A stretch of DNA of 64,000 nucleotides from G965197405 sp965197405. GTDB taxonomy: Bacteria > Chloroflexota > Dehalococcoidia > Lucifugimonadales > JAGWBF01. Under the pieces are notes generated by a model. It did no database searches. It had not been told where the DNA came from and saw only the letters and a list, made by a program, of their open reading frames with translations. The stretch lies in assembly GCA_965197405.1 (NCBI GenBank), contig OZ240206.1, positions 3,038,001 through 3,102,000 of the forward strand, given 5' to 3'. The stretch's first letter is position 1; every line of letters begins with the position of its first letter. This document shows, piece by piece, positions 33,145-42,087 of this stretch. The position numbers and the translations under genes were made by a program.

Positions 33145-34611
33145 TTGACCGACCTGTACCCGTTGACCATCCACGAGGCCCGCGACCTCCTGAAAAGACG
33201 GGAGATAAGCTCCACCGAGCTGACTCGCTCCTGCCTCGAGCGTATCGAGGCAGTGGAGGACCGGGTAAAAGCCTTCGTCACCGTTACGGCAGAGGCGGCC
33301 CTTGACGGCGCCCTGCGTGCCGACGAGCGGTTGGCCTCATCGCACTTGCACCCGACGCCCCTTACCGGCGTGCCCATGCAGGTAAAGGACGTGATGTGCA
33401 CCAGGGGCATACGCACCACCTGCTCCTCTCGTATGCTGGAGAGCTTCATTCCCGCCTACGACGCCACCGTGGTCGAGCGGTTGTACACTGAAGACGCCGT
33501 GTTGCTGGGCAAGGGCAACATGGACGAGTTCGCCATGGGGTCCTCGACGGAGACCTCGGCCTTCCACCCCAGCCGGAACCCCTGGGACCTGGAGAGGGTC
33601 CCCGGCGGCAGCAGCGGCGGCGGCGCGGCAGCGGTGGCCGCGGGCGAGGCCATCTACGCCCTGGGCTCCGACACAGGCGGCAGCATCCGCCAGCCCGCCT
33701 CCTTCTGCGGCGTGGTGGGGATGAAGCCCACCTACGGCCTTGTGAGCCGCTTCGGGCTTATAGCCTACGCCTCCTCCCTGGACCAGATTGGCCCCATCAC
33801 CAGGGACGTGACCGACTGCGCCCTAGTCCTCAACGCCATCGCCGGCCATGACCCCAGGGACTCCACCTCCATACCCTCCTACCAGGCCCCGGACTACACC
33901 CGGGCGCTAACAGGCGACATCAAGGGCCTCCGCATAGGCGTGCCCAGAGAGTATTTCGTCGAGGGCATGGAGGACGACGTGAGGGATACCCTGATGAAGG
34001 CCACCTCGGTGCTGGAAGGCCTGGGCGCATCCCTGGAAGAGGTCTCACTGCCCAGCACACCCTACGCCCTGGCGTGCTACTACATTCTCGCCCTATCGGA
34101 ATGCTCCGCCAACCTGGCGAGGTACGATGGGGTGAAGTACGGGTTCTCCTACCAGGACACGGACAACATGCGGGAGGCAATGGAGAAGACGCGCCAGTAT
34201 GGCTTCGGGGCCGAGGTGAAGCGTCGCATAATGCTTGGTGCCTACTCCCTGTCCGCGGGCTACTACGACGCCTATTATCTGAAGGCGCAGAAGGTACGGA
34301 CCCTCATCCGCCGCGAGTTCGAGGAGGTGTTCCAGCGCTGCGACGCCCTCGTGACGTCCACCTCGCCCACCGTAGCCTTTCGCCTGGGAGAGAAGACCGA
34401 GGACCCGGTCCAGATGTACCTGAGCGATGTCTATACCGTGCCCGTCAACGTGGCCGGCCTGCCCTCCATATCCGTCCCCTGCGGCCTGGCCGGCAGGCTC
34501 CCCGTGGGTATGCAGCTGATAGGCCCCCCGCTGTCGGAGAGCGCCCTGCTCCGCATCGCCTACGCCTACGAGCAGGCCACCGGCTGGCAAAAGCGGAGGC
34601 CCCAGCTTTAG
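33145..34611 (+). CDS. gatA: Asp-tRNA(Asn)/Glu-tRNA(Gln) amidotransferase subunit A
   Basis: A 488-residue amidase subunit that releases ammonia from glutamine for transamidation of Glu-tRNA(Gln) (or Asp-tRNA(Asn)). The catalytic Lys is near residue 81 ('MQVKDVM'), the cis-Ser is in 'GGSSGGGAAAVAAG' and the nucleophile Ser in 'GSDTGGSIRQPASFCG' (about 175-179). TTG 33145 is chosen from the GGGAG site about 6 nt upstream and because it gives the normal N-terminus 'LTIHEARDLLKRREISSTEL'. The open frame extends upstream through gatC in another phase and is not coding there. Length is normal. Confidence 0.96.
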   Translation: MTDLYPLTIHEARDLLKRREISSTELTRSCLERIEAVEDRVKAFVTVTAEAALDGALRADERLASSHLHPTPLTGVPMQVKDVMCTRGIRTTCSSRMLESFIPAYDATVVERLYTEDAVLLGKGNMDEFAMGSSTETSAFHPSRNPWDLERVPGGSSGGGAAAVAAGEAIYALGSDTGGSIRQPASFCGVVGMKPTYGLVSRFGLIAYASSLDQIGPITRDVTDCALVLNAIAGHDPRDSTSIPSYQAPDYTRALTGDIKGLRIGVPREYFVEGMEDDVRDTLMKATSVLEGLGASLEEVSLPSTPYALACYYILALSECSANLARYDGVKYGFSYQDTDNMREAMEKTRQYGFGAEVKRRIMLGAYSLSAGYYDAYYLKAQKVRTLIRREFEEVFQRCDALVTSTSPTVAFRLGEKTEDPVQMYLSDVYTVPVNVAGLPSISVPCGLAGRLPVGMQLIGPPLSESALLRIAYAYEQATGWQKRRPQL

Positions 34612-34631
34612 ACATCTTCCCTTGGCATACC

Positions 34632-34828
34632 CAGAGCCTTTTAATTCTCTGCGCTCATTGAATACAGGCCCCCGCTACATGTCATTCCGAACGCAGCGAA
34701 GCGGAGTGAGGAATCTAAAATGCCGCTTAACCAGAACGGGAATCGAGCCGTACCAGCCAGAACCGGGACGCGGGCAGGCAGGATTTTAGACCCCTCGCTC
34801 CGCTCGGGGTGACAATTAAAAGACCCTG
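34632..34828. repeat. Family A MITE-like element (copy A6) with perfect 10-bp target duplication
   Basis: A 197-bp element in reverse orientation downstream of gatA. Ends CAGAGCCTTTTAATT and AATTAAAAGACCCTG (13 of 15 paired). It is flanked by the perfect direct repeat TTGGCATACC (34622-34631 and 34829-34838). Confidence 0.9.
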
Positions 34829-34912
34829 TTGGCATACCAACCCTTCTGGGTGTAACATACATCCTGGTAGTCGAACATCTTTGAATCGAGGGATAAAGAG
34901 GTACCCATAAAC

Positions 34913-35326
34913 TTGGTTGACCAGTATGAGAATAGCCGAATGGGCATCTTTCGATATTCCTCAGAAATAGGCGGTCCGGACGGCGACGAATTCGAACAGG
35001 TTGATGCCTTGGTGGATACCGGCTCGACCTTCACCGTTATCCCGTCTGCCATCCTCAACCGCCTGGGCGTGGAGCCGTTGCAAAGGGTCGGGTCCCGACT
35101 GGCGGACGGCGCCATCATCCAGCGGGCCATCGGAGACGCCCATGTGAGAATCGAAGGGCAAATGTTCTCCACCATCATCGTCTTTGGTGATGACGACGGG
35201 GTTGCATTACTGGGCGCGTACACTCTCGAGCGGGCGTTGCTTGCAGTGGACCCGGTGGGCCAACGACTGGTCCCAACCGACGCCTTAATGATGGCGTGCA
35301 CAGGGGGTAGCCCTAGCTCATTATAA
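34913..35326 (+). CDS. Retropepsin-like aspartic protease family protein
   Basis: A 137-residue single-domain protein with the aspartic-protease signature 'ALVDTGSTFTVIPS' and the later 'ALLGAYTLERALLAVDP', as in clan AA bacterial proteins that act as dimers. It is short and soluble. TTG 34913 has AGAGG 11 nt upstream; ATG 34940 ('MGIFRYSSEI') is nearly as likely and matches the usual family start. asnS follows after 72 bp on the same strand. Whether it is an active protease is unknown. Confidence 0.8.
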   Translation: MVDQYENSRMGIFRYSSEIGGPDGDEFEQVDALVDTGSTFTVIPSAILNRLGVEPLQRVGSRLADGAIIQRAIGDAHVRIEGQMFSTIIVFGDDDGVALLGAYTLERALLAVDPVGQRLVPTDALMMACTGGSPSSL

Positions 35327-35398
35327 AGCCTCATCTTCGCGGGGACCTCGCTACCCGGCTTGACGTGCTTTCCAGAATGGGCGTAAAGGAGTCTGTCC

Positions 35399-36784
35399 AT
35401 GTTGCGCACCAAGGTAAGGGAAATTCTCCAGCGCGAATCCGCAGGCGGCGAGGTGCTCGTGCAGGGTTGGGTCAAGACCACGCGCTCATCAAAGGCCGTC
35501 TCCTTCATACAGATTAACGACGGGTCAACTCTGAGGGACATCCAGGTCGTGGTGGACGAGACCCTGCCGGACTACAGTCTGGTCAAATCCCTGAGCACCG
35601 GGTGCAGCGTGAGCGTGGTGGGCAATCTTGTCGAGTCCCCGGGCAAGGGGCAGAGATTCGAGGTCCAGGCAAAGGGGCTGGAGCTGCTGGGCGCTGCCGA
35701 CCCTGAAGAGTACCCCCTGCAAAAGAAGCGGCACACCCTGGAGTTCCTGCGGGAGCTCGCCCACCTCAGGCCGCGCACCAACACCTTCGGCGCTATGGCA
35801 AGGGTGAGGAACGCAATGGCCTTCGCGATACACAGCTTCTTCCAGAGCCGGGGCTTCCTCTACATACAGTCCCCTATAATTACGCCCAGCGACGCCGAGG
35901 GGATAGGGGCCATGTTCCGCGTCACGACCCTCAACCTGGAAAACCCGCCCAGGAGGGACGGCTCGGTGGACCAGGGAGAGGACTTCTTCGGCAAGCCCGT
36001 CTTCCTGACGGTGAGCGGCCAGCTTGAGGCGGAAATCTTTGCCCTGGCCCTGGCCGACGTGTACACTTTCGGCCCCACCTTCCGCGCCGAGAACTCCAAC
36101 ACCTCCAGACACCTGGCGGAGTTCTGGATGGTGGAGCCGGAGGTAGCCTTCTGCGACCTGGACGGCCTGGCCGAGCTTGCCGAGGACTTCCTGAAGTACA
36201 TCTTCGCATACATGCTGGAGCACTGCGGGGAAGACATGGCTTTCTTTAACCAGTGGTACGACGAGAGCGCCGTTTCGACCCTGGAGGGCGTCGTAAACTC
36301 CAGCTTCGAGAGGGTGACGTACACCGAGGCCGTGGAAATTCTGAAGGCTTCGGGGGAAAGCTTCGAGTTCCCCGTGGAGTGGGGGCAGGACCTCCAATCG
36401 GAGCACGAGCGGTTCCTGACGGAGAAAAAGATGCGGAAGCCGGTCATAGTCACCGATTATCCCAGGGAGATCAAGGCGTTCTACATGCGCCAGAACGACG
36501 ACGGAAGCACCGTCAGGGCTATGGACGTGCTCGTTCCCAGAATAGGCGAAATCATAGGGGGCAGTCAGAGGGAGGAGCGCAGCGACGTGCTGCTGGAGCG
36601 CATGAGGCAGCTGGGGCTGGATGAAAAGGACTACTGGTGGTATCTGGACCTGCGCAGCTACGGGACCGTACCCCACGCCGGGTTTGGCCTGGGCTTCGAG
36701 CGGACGGTCCAATTCGTCACCGGCATGCAGAACATCAGGGACGTTATACCCTTCCCCAGGACCCCCAAGAACGCGGAGTTCTAG
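35399..36784 (+). CDS. asnS: Asparaginyl-tRNA synthetase
   Basis: A 461-residue class IIb synthetase that charges tRNA(Asn). It has an N-terminal OB-fold anticodon domain ('VLVQGWVKTTRSSKAVSFIQINDGS'-type pattern), 'LRPRTNTFGAMARVRNA' (motif 1 region), motif 2 'FRAENSNTSRHLAEF' and motif 3 'GFGLGFERTVQ'. AsnRS rather than AspRS is supported by 'AENSNTSRHLAEFWMVEPE' and length. A site AAGGAG precedes the ATG. Having AsnRS makes GatCAB most likely a Glu-tRNA(Gln) enzyme here. Confidence 0.95.
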   Translation: MLRTKVREILQRESAGGEVLVQGWVKTTRSSKAVSFIQINDGSTLRDIQVVVDETLPDYSLVKSLSTGCSVSVVGNLVESPGKGQRFEVQAKGLELLGAADPEEYPLQKKRHTLEFLRELAHLRPRTNTFGAMARVRNAMAFAIHSFFQSRGFLYIQSPIITPSDAEGIGAMFRVTTLNLENPPRRDGSVDQGEDFFGKPVFLTVSGQLEAEIFALALADVYTFGPTFRAENSNTSRHLAEFWMVEPEVAFCDLDGLAELAEDFLKYIFAYMLEHCGEDMAFFNQWYDESAVSTLEGVVNSSFERVTYTEAVEILKASGESFEFPVEWGQDLQSEHERFLTEKKMRKPVIVTDYPREIKAFYMRQNDDGSTVRAMDVLVPRIGEIIGGSQREERSDVLLERMRQLGLDEKDYWWYLDLRSYGTVPHAGFGLGFERTVQFVTGMQNIRDVIPFPRTPKNAEF

Positions 36785-36901
36785 CGGTAAAGCCAGCCCA
36801 CGGCGCCGCGATAGGGCCTGCGGTAGAGGGCGTGCCCTGATGATTGCCGACAGCGATTCCACCAACCACATTCCCTTGCGTGACTATGATTAAGAGGTAT
36901 T

Positions 36902-37432
36902 ATGGAACCTTGTCAACTCCGACGATGGAGGATAAGCATTTCTCCAGACTGGGATGCTTGGTTTTTCACATGCGCCCGGCCTGGCAGGTCTAAAGGGCCA
37001 GACGGGGATGTGCCAGACGACCTAGTTTCCTCCTGGGTCAGGGGGTTGCCTGGTCCCAATACAGTGATTATTTCGCTTCTGGGGCGCAAAAGAAATCGAA
37101 AGCAGCTTAGTGAGTTCTCTTACTATTCATTCTACGGTGGATGGGACAATCCATCAGAATGCGATAATAAGCCGTCTTTCCAAGAGTGGCTTGACCAACG
37201 CCACAAGGACCTCCAAATTCTAGTCCGTGAATACCCTACTTTTGATCCTGATATTTATAATCCCCGTCCAATTCACCCACGTAGGCTTGCTGCCATAGAA
37301 CACGACGTTCGACACCTCATTTCTGAGGGCCGAACGGTAGTAGTGATGGACTCTGGAGGGGTGGGGCGGACGGGAGAAGTATGCGAGCATATGAAGGCAA
37401 CCGAGGACACTCTGAATACTCCGAGGTCCTGA
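36902..37432 (+). CDS. Tyrosine-phosphatase-like protein lacking the catalytic cysteine
   Basis: A 176-residue protein. Near the C-terminus 'GRTVVVMDSGGVGRTGEVCEHM' in outline resembles the dual-specificity phosphatase loop (HCxxGxxRTG), with the Arg-Thr-Gly kept but His-Cys replaced by Met-Asp (about residues 148-149). The remainder ('WFFTCARPGRSKG', 'TVIISLLGRKRNRKQL', 'EYPTFDPDIYNPRPIHP') is not recognised. AGAGG precedes the ATG. The gene is visibly poorer in GC than its neighbours, suggesting recent acquisition. It may be a pseudophosphatase or a phosphate-binding protein; the phosphatase link is inference. Confidence 0.65.
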   Translation: MEPCQLRRWRISISPDWDAWFFTCARPGRSKGPDGDVPDDLVSSWVRGLPGPNTVIISLLGRKRNRKQLSEFSYYSFYGGWDNPSECDNKPSFQEWLDQRHKDLQILVREYPTFDPDIYNPRPIHPRRLAAIEHDVRHLISEGRTVVVMDSGGVGRTGEVCEHMKATEDTLNTPRS

Positions 37433-37509
37433 ACTCTCGCCTTGCTAGCTCAATATCCCAACTTCAAGGTAATTACCGACGCGCAAAAATTACATTGAAT
37501 CCTAACGAC

Positions 37510-37600
37510 TTCCCGTCGTCACTCCTGCGAAAGCAGGAGTCCAGTGTACAAGAGCTATTCTGGGTTCCCGTTTTCACGGGAATGACGGGTGAGACCGGTT
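37510..37600. repeat. Family B palindromic repeat (copy B3)
   Basis: 'cgtcactcctgcgaaagcag' and 'cccgttttcacgggaatgac' arms between the phosphatase-like gene and the CoA-transferase gene. Confidence 0.7.
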
Positions 37601-37637
37601 AAGATGTCTATTCACGTATAGCTAAGGAGTGGAGAAG

Positions 37638-38843
37638 ATGCCTTCCGACCCCGGACTGCCCCTCGAGGGCGTGGTTGTTCTCGACTGTACCCAGATAATG
37701 GCGGGGCCTTTCTGCACCCTGCTGCTGGCGGACATGGGCGCCGACGTCATCAAGGTGGAGAACCCCAACGGCGGCGACGATACTCGAAGGATGGGTCCGC
37801 CCTTCATCAACGGCTGGTCGGCGGCTTTTCTGGCAATCAACAGGAACAAGCGCAGCCTGGCGTTGAACCTGCGGTCCGAGGAGGGCCGGGGCGTGTTCAA
37901 AGCCCTGGTGGAGAGGGCGGACGTGGTCGTGGAGAACTTTCGCCCCGGCGCTATGGAGCGGCTGGGCCTGGGTTACGAGGGACTTAAAAACATAAAGCCA
38001 TCCCTCATTTACTGCTCCATATCGGGCTTTGGGCAGACGGGGCCTTACAGGGAGCGCGGCGGCTTCGACCTGGTGGCCCAGGGCATGAGCGGCTTGATGA
38101 GTGTGACGGGAACGCCCGGCGGCCCCCCAGTGAAAGTAGGGGTGCCCATCACCGACTTGACCGCCGGCATGTACGGCGCCTATGGGACCCTGAGCGCGTA
38201 TATACATAGACTCCGCACGGGAGAGGGCCAACAGGTGGATATGTCCCTCCTGGAAGCGGGCATAGCCTACACTTTCTGGGAGTCGTCGGTCTACTTCTCC
38301 ACCGGCCAGGTCCCCGGACCCCTTGGCTCGGCCCACAGGCTGTCCGCCCCTTACCAGGCCCTCAGGACGAAGGACGGCTACATAAACATCGGCGCCGCCA
38401 CCCAGCCCACCTGGGAGGCCATGTGCCGCGGCATCGGGCGGGAAGAGCTACTCTCGGACCCCAGGTTCGCCAACAGTGGCGAAAGGAAGAAACGAGAGGT
38501 GGAGCTGGCGGCCCTCTTGGAGGAGACCTTCTGCCGGGAGAGCACCCAGCACTGGGTGAAGGCGCTGGGCGAGGCGGGCGTACCATGCGGTCCAATCAAT
38601 GACCTGGAGCAGGTCTACTCCGACCCCCACGTCCGGGCGCGGGAGATGCTTGTGGAACTGGATGACGCCGAGTTGGGTGTGCTGAAGAACATCGGCATCC
38701 CGGTCAAGCTATCCCTAACCCCGGGGCGCATACGCCATAGGGCCCCCGACCTCGGAGAGCACACCAGGGACATCCTGCTCCAGGCCGGCTATGCCGACGA
38801 CGACATAGCCAAGCTCAGGGAGACGGGAGCCATTAAAGCGTAG
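37638..38843 (+). CDS. CaiB/BaiF family (family III) CoA-transferase
   Basis: A 401-residue CoA-transferase that moves CoA between carboxylic acids through an aspartyl anhydride. N-terminal 'LEGVVVLDCTQIMAGPFCTLLLADMGADVIKVE' in outline is diagnostic; the active-site Asp lies in 'GGFDLVAQGMSG', followed by 'PVKVGVPITDLTAGMYG'. ATG 37638 has AAGGAG 8 nt upstream. Such enzymes activate organic acids (formate/oxalate, carnitine, bile acids, aromatic acids); the substrate is not evident. The neighbouring IS5 element begins 31 bp after its stop. Confidence 0.93.
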   Translation: MPSDPGLPLEGVVVLDCTQIMAGPFCTLLLADMGADVIKVENPNGGDDTRRMGPPFINGWSAAFLAINRNKRSLALNLRSEEGRGVFKALVERADVVVENFRPGAMERLGLGYEGLKNIKPSLIYCSISGFGQTGPYRERGGFDLVAQGMSGLMSVTGTPGGPPVKVGVPITDLTAGMYGAYGTLSAYIHRLRTGEGQQVDMSLLEAGIAYTFWESSVYFSTGQVPGPLGSAHRLSAPYQALRTKDGYINIGAATQPTWEAMCRGIGREELLSDPRFANSGERKKREVELAALLEETFCRESTQHWVKALGEAGVPCGPINDLEQVYSDPHVRAREMLVELDDAELGVLKNIGIPVKLSLTPGRIRHRAPDLGEHTRDILLQAGYADDDIAKLRETGAIKA

Positions 38844-38871
38844 GGCTTCTATTCCAAGCCTAATCCGGGTC

Positions 38872-38874
38872 TTA
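38872..38874. repeat. Left TTA target duplication of the IS5-family element
   Basis: TTA immediately before the left inverted repeat; repeated at 39845-39847. Confidence 0.8.
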
Positions 38875-38878
38875 GAGC

Positions 38879-39353
38879 CTATCCTAATAACCCGGCGGCT
38901 CTGAGAGCGATAAGGGCACAGGCGAAATGAAGAAAGGCTATGTAGTTGGTGGGAGACTTGTCCCAGCGGACCAAAATGCACCGGAAGCGGTTCATCCAGC
39001 TGTGGGTGCGTTCCACCACCCAGCGCCGGGCTTTGAAGCCGGCCTCTTTCTTGATGGCCTGAGCCTCTTCCCCACGGCTGCGTATGTGGGCCGTGAAGCC
39101 AAACTCGTCCACGGTCCGGCGCACCTCATCAAAGTCGTAGCCCTTGTCCAAGCACAGACCCTGGGGATGCTCCGGGCTGGGCGCGGGGCGTGGCACGGGG
39201 AGGCTGTCCACCGTGGCCCGCACCAGCTTCATATCGTGGCGGTTGGCCCCGTCCACTGCCAGCCCCACCGGAATGCCCCCGGCTTCGGTCAAGAGACTGC
39301 GTTTGACCCCGCTCTTACCCCGGTCCGTGGGGTTGGGACCGGTTTTTCCCCCC
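38879..39353 (-). CDS. IS5-family transposase, C-terminal frame (orfB)
   Basis: Continuation of the orfA product in another frame, read from the G6A5 tract (39353-39343). It holds the DDE segment 'GLAVDGANRHDM', 'LCLDKGYDFDEVRRTV', and the C-terminal 'RRWVVERTHSWMNRFRCILVRWDKS' pattern with the final Glu. Expression needs a +1 (or -2) shift from orfA. Confidence 0.85.
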
Positions 39354-39767
39354 GCCCAAGGGGGATTTGGTCAAGGCCCCGTCCATGCTCAGCCAGCTCC
39401 AGTCCAAACCCTTCAATTCGTCATAGCGTTCCAGCCCGGTCCGCCATAGCTCCAGGAACACCCCGGCGGCGGCCCATTCCTGAAAGCGCAGGTGGGCGGT
39501 GGAGCCGGAGCAAATGCCGGTGGCATCCAAGGACTTCCACTGGCAACCGGTGCGAAGCACGTAGAAGATACCGTTGGCGCAGGTCCGGTCCGGGACCCGG
39601 GGGCGGCCTCCGCCCAAGGGATGGGTATTCACCCGCTGGGGAAGGAGTGGAGCCAGTGCCTCCCACAGTTCGTCGGATACTTGGAAGGAGCCGGTGGTGG
39701 GGTTGGTCGGAGAGGCTGGGCCGGCGCGGGGTGGTCGAGGCGGCTTGGGTTCTTTCGCTTTCGTCAT
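39315..39767 (-). CDS. IS5-family transposase, N-terminal frame (orfA)
   Basis: A 150-residue N-terminal half: 'VSDELWEALAPLLP' and 'GGGRPRVPDRTCANGIFYVLRTGCQWKSL' are the DUF4096-type opening, and the first catalytic Asp lies in 'SWLSMDGALTKSPLGGGK'. The frame ends shortly after the G6A5 tract. The orfB frame is one base ahead. Confidence 0.88.
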   Translation of the reverse strand: MTKAKEPKPPRPPRAGPASPTNPTTGSFQVSDELWEALAPLLPQRVNTHPLGGGRPRVPDRTCANGIFYVLRTGCQWKSLDATGICSGSTAHLRFQEWAAAGVFLELWRTGLERYDELKGLDWSWLSMDGALTKSPLGGGKNRSQPHGPG

Positions 39768-39844
39768 TCCCCAAGTTTAGCCGCTCCTCTGCCTCCTTCC
39801 TCATTCACTACTCAGCGGGTTTCACCGGTTTTTAGGATAGGCTC

Positions 39845-39981
39845 TTAGAGGGTGTTGCAAAGGTTCCTCCTTGGGGCCTCCTCGCCCTTGACGGGAGAGT
39901 ATTGAGGTGAGGGTGTCGGAACAACTCCCCCTCATCCTAACCTTCTCCCGCCAGGGGAGAAGGGACTTCGGAAACACCCTC
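39845..39981. repeat. Family C MITE-like element (copy C1)
   Basis: About 137 bp with ends TTAGAGGGTGTT and AACACCCTCTA, covering the gap between the IS5 element and the metallo-beta-lactamase gene. Its right end supplies the TAG stop of that gene. It is a reverse-oriented match to 45088-45228. Confidence 0.85.
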
Positions 39982-40853
39982 TAAAGCGCCTGCCAGTAGC
40001 GGCGGCCCTCGACGCGCACCAGCTTCCCATACCCGGGCGGCGGATAGTGGCATGTGACCAGGATAGAGTCCTGTTCCTCCAGCCGGTCGAACAGCTGTCT
40101 CCTGGTCTGAGCAGTCTGAGCGGGGTCCATCTCGAAGATATGGCACCACTCAAGCTCCGTTATCTGGGCAGGATTGCCCGCCACGTCTCCCATGATTATG
40201 GCGTGTTGTCCCCCGGAAACGATGGCCAGGCTCATGTGTCCCGGCGTATGGCCCGGGGTCGGTATAGCCGTTAGCTCGCCGGTCAGGGCCTTCTCCCCGG
40301 ACAGGAGATCGAGGACTCCCATGTTCGCCAGGGGAGCGACCGTCTCGTCCCAGAAGCTGAAGGGGAACTGCCCCCGGATGTCGGGGTTATTGAAGGCATC
40401 CCAGTCCGCCTGGTGGGCCACGTACCTGGCGTTGGGGAAGGTGAGCTTGGCACCACCGTCGCCGTGAGTCAGGTTCCAGCCAACGTGGTCCGGGTGCATA
40501 TGGGTCATGAAAATGGTGTTCACGTCTTCGGGTCTCACACCCGCCGCCTCCAGCTCAGCCATCAGCCGCCCGTCCACCCCGGCGACGAAGGCGTCCACCG
40601 TTCCGGGATTGGTCGCGCTGCCGCCTATACCCGTGTCCACCAACACAGTCCGGCCCTCGGAGCGGACCAGGTAACAATCGAAATGGGTGTGGGCGTTATC
40701 CGTGCCGTCGAATGACTCTGGGTAGCGCTGCTGGTACGGGGCCCAGGCTTCCGCCGGAACGCCGGGGAACAGGTCGCTCAACGGCAGAGACGCCTCGTTG
40801 TCGTCCAGGGCTATTATCTCCACATTCCCCACGGTTAGCTTGCTTCGTGGCAT
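39981..40853 (-). CDS. Metallo-beta-lactamase-fold hydrolase (first of a tandem pair)
   Basis: A 290-residue MBL-fold hydrolase. Metal motif 'TIFMTHMHPDHVGW' (HxHxDH), next ligands in 'PTPGHTPGHMSLAI' and 'IIMGDVAG', and 'CHYPPPGYG' near the end. It lies in the quorum-quenching lactonase/AHL-lactonase-like branch; the substrate is unknown. ATG 40853 is preceded by AGGAGG. About 60 percent similar by eye to the next gene, so a tandem duplication. The two genes are separated by 84 bp. Confidence 0.9.
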   Translation of the reverse strand: MPRSKLTVGNVEIIALDDNEASLPLSDLFPGVPAEAWAPYQQRYPESFDGTDNAHTHFDCYLVRSEGRTVLVDTGIGGSATNPGTVDAFVAGVDGRLMAELEAAGVRPEDVNTIFMTHMHPDHVGWNLTHGDGGAKLTFPNARYVAHQADWDAFNNPDIRGQFPFSFWDETVAPLANMGVLDLLSGEKALTGELTAIPTPGHTPGHMSLAIVSGGQHAIIMGDVAGNPAQITELEWCHIFEMDPAQTAQTRRQLFDRLEEQDSILVTCHYPPPGYGKLVRVEGRRYWQAL

Positions 40854-40937
40854 GGTCCACCTCCTGCATTTCACTTGATATATTTCCGCGCCGCCAAGGG
40901 CACAGGCCCGGCCGGTTGTACCCAATCCCTTGCCGCA

Positions 40938-41816
40938 CTAAAGCCCCTGCCAGTAGCGACGCCCCTCGACGTGCACCAGATTCCCATACCCGGGCGCGGG
41001 GAAGTGGCACGCTATCAGGACGCCGTTCTCCGCCTCCACCAGTTCAAAGAGCTTTCTCCTGCTCTGAGCGGCGGCGGGCCGGTCCATCTCGACCAGGGCA
41101 GCCCAGTCGGCCTCGGTCACCTGGGCCGGGTGAATCGCTGCGTCGCCTACGATGACGGCGTATTGGCCGCCGGAGGCGATGACGACGCTCATGTGACCCA
41201 GCGTATGGCCCGGAGTGTGTATGGCCGTTATCTCATCGGTCAGGGCCGTTTCTCCCGGTAGAAGGTCAATAGCCCCCAAGCCCTCCAGGGGGCCGAGGGT
41301 CTCCTCCCAGTAGTTGAAGGGGAACTCCCCATGAATCTCCGGCTTTTTGAAAGAGTCCCAGTCCACCTGGTGGGCGACGTATCTGGCATTGGGGAACGTC
41401 AGCTTGCGGGCATCGCCTCCGGGACTCAGGTTCCAGCCCACGTGGTCCGGGTGCAGGTGGGTCATAAAAACCGTGTCTATTTCTTCAGGACTCACCCCTG
41501 CGGCTTGTAGCTCGGCCATCAGCTGCCCGTCTGAGACGCCGCCGGTGAGGGCGCTAATCTCCGGGTTGGTCTCGCTGTTCCCTATGCCGGTATCCACCAG
41601 GATGGTGCGCCCTTGAGAGCGAAGCAGGTAGCTATCGAAATGGAGATGGTAAGTATCGGGGCCTCTGAACACCTCCGGGTATCTCTCTTGAAAGGGGCCC
41701 CAGGCGTCAGCCGGGACGTCGGGGAAGATTTCTCCCAGGGGAACGGGAAGGTCCGTCTCGGCGTCGGTCAAGCACAACACCTCCACGTTTCCCACCGAAA
41801 GCCTGTACTCCGGCAT
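40938..41816 (-). CDS. Metallo-beta-lactamase-fold hydrolase (second of a tandem pair)
   Basis: A 292-residue paralogue of the preceding gene. 'TVFMTHLHPDHVGW', 'HTPGHTLGHMSVVI', 'VIVGDAAIHP' and 'CHFPAPGYGNLVHVEGRRYWQ' line up one to one with it. ATG 41816 has the same AGGAGG-GTGGACT leader as the downstream copy, so the duplication included the ribosome site. The upstream copy is probably transcribed first. The divergence in the lid regions suggests different substrates. Confidence 0.9.
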   Translation of the reverse strand: MPEYRLSVGNVEVLCLTDAETDLPVPLGEIFPDVPADAWGPFQERYPEVFRGPDTYHLHFDSYLLRSQGRTILVDTGIGNSETNPEISALTGGVSDGQLMAELQAAGVSPEEIDTVFMTHLHPDHVGWNLSPGGDARKLTFPNARYVAHQVDWDSFKKPEIHGEFPFNYWEETLGPLEGLGAIDLLPGETALTDEITAIHTPGHTLGHMSVVIASGGQYAVIVGDAAIHPAQVTEADWAALVEMDRPAAAQSRRKLFELVEAENGVLIACHFPAPGYGNLVHVEGRRYWQGL

Positions 41817-41931
41817 AGTCCACCTCCTGTGTTTCGTTTGCGGTAATTCAAGACGACTGCGTGGGCAGGGCAACGCCTGCATGTTCCGTCCTTGCCTCAG
41901 TCGCTATATAATATCACACTCCGTTCCAGAC

Positions 41932-42020
41932 GGTATTTGAGATTCCTCACTCCGCTTCGCTGCGTTCAGAATGACATGCGGCGGGGCCTGCCTGCCGCAA
42001 GCAGATATGCGTTCATCTAA
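41932..42020. repeat. Family A half-element (copy A7)
   Basis: Only the right arm ('cctcactccgcttcgctgcg', 'cagaatgacatgcggcgggg') is present. It contains the small palindrome 'CTGCCTGCCGCAAGCAGA' found inside other copies. Confidence 0.65.
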
Positions 42021-42087
42021 GTCAAGGATTGAATAGCTCTGCTTCAAGGGGCACGGCATCTTGGAAGGACTCAGAAGGGGCTTGAGG

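Larger units (their letters stand above)
38875..39844. mobile_element. IS5-family insertion sequence
   Basis: A 970-bp element with terminal inverted repeats GAGCCTATCCTAA (left) and its complement at the right end, flanked by a 3-bp TTA duplication, as in the IS1031/IS427-like groups of IS5. It encodes a transposase in two frames on the minus strand. It inserted at the very edge of a family C repeat, whose first bases (TTAG) provided the target. Confidence 0.92.
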
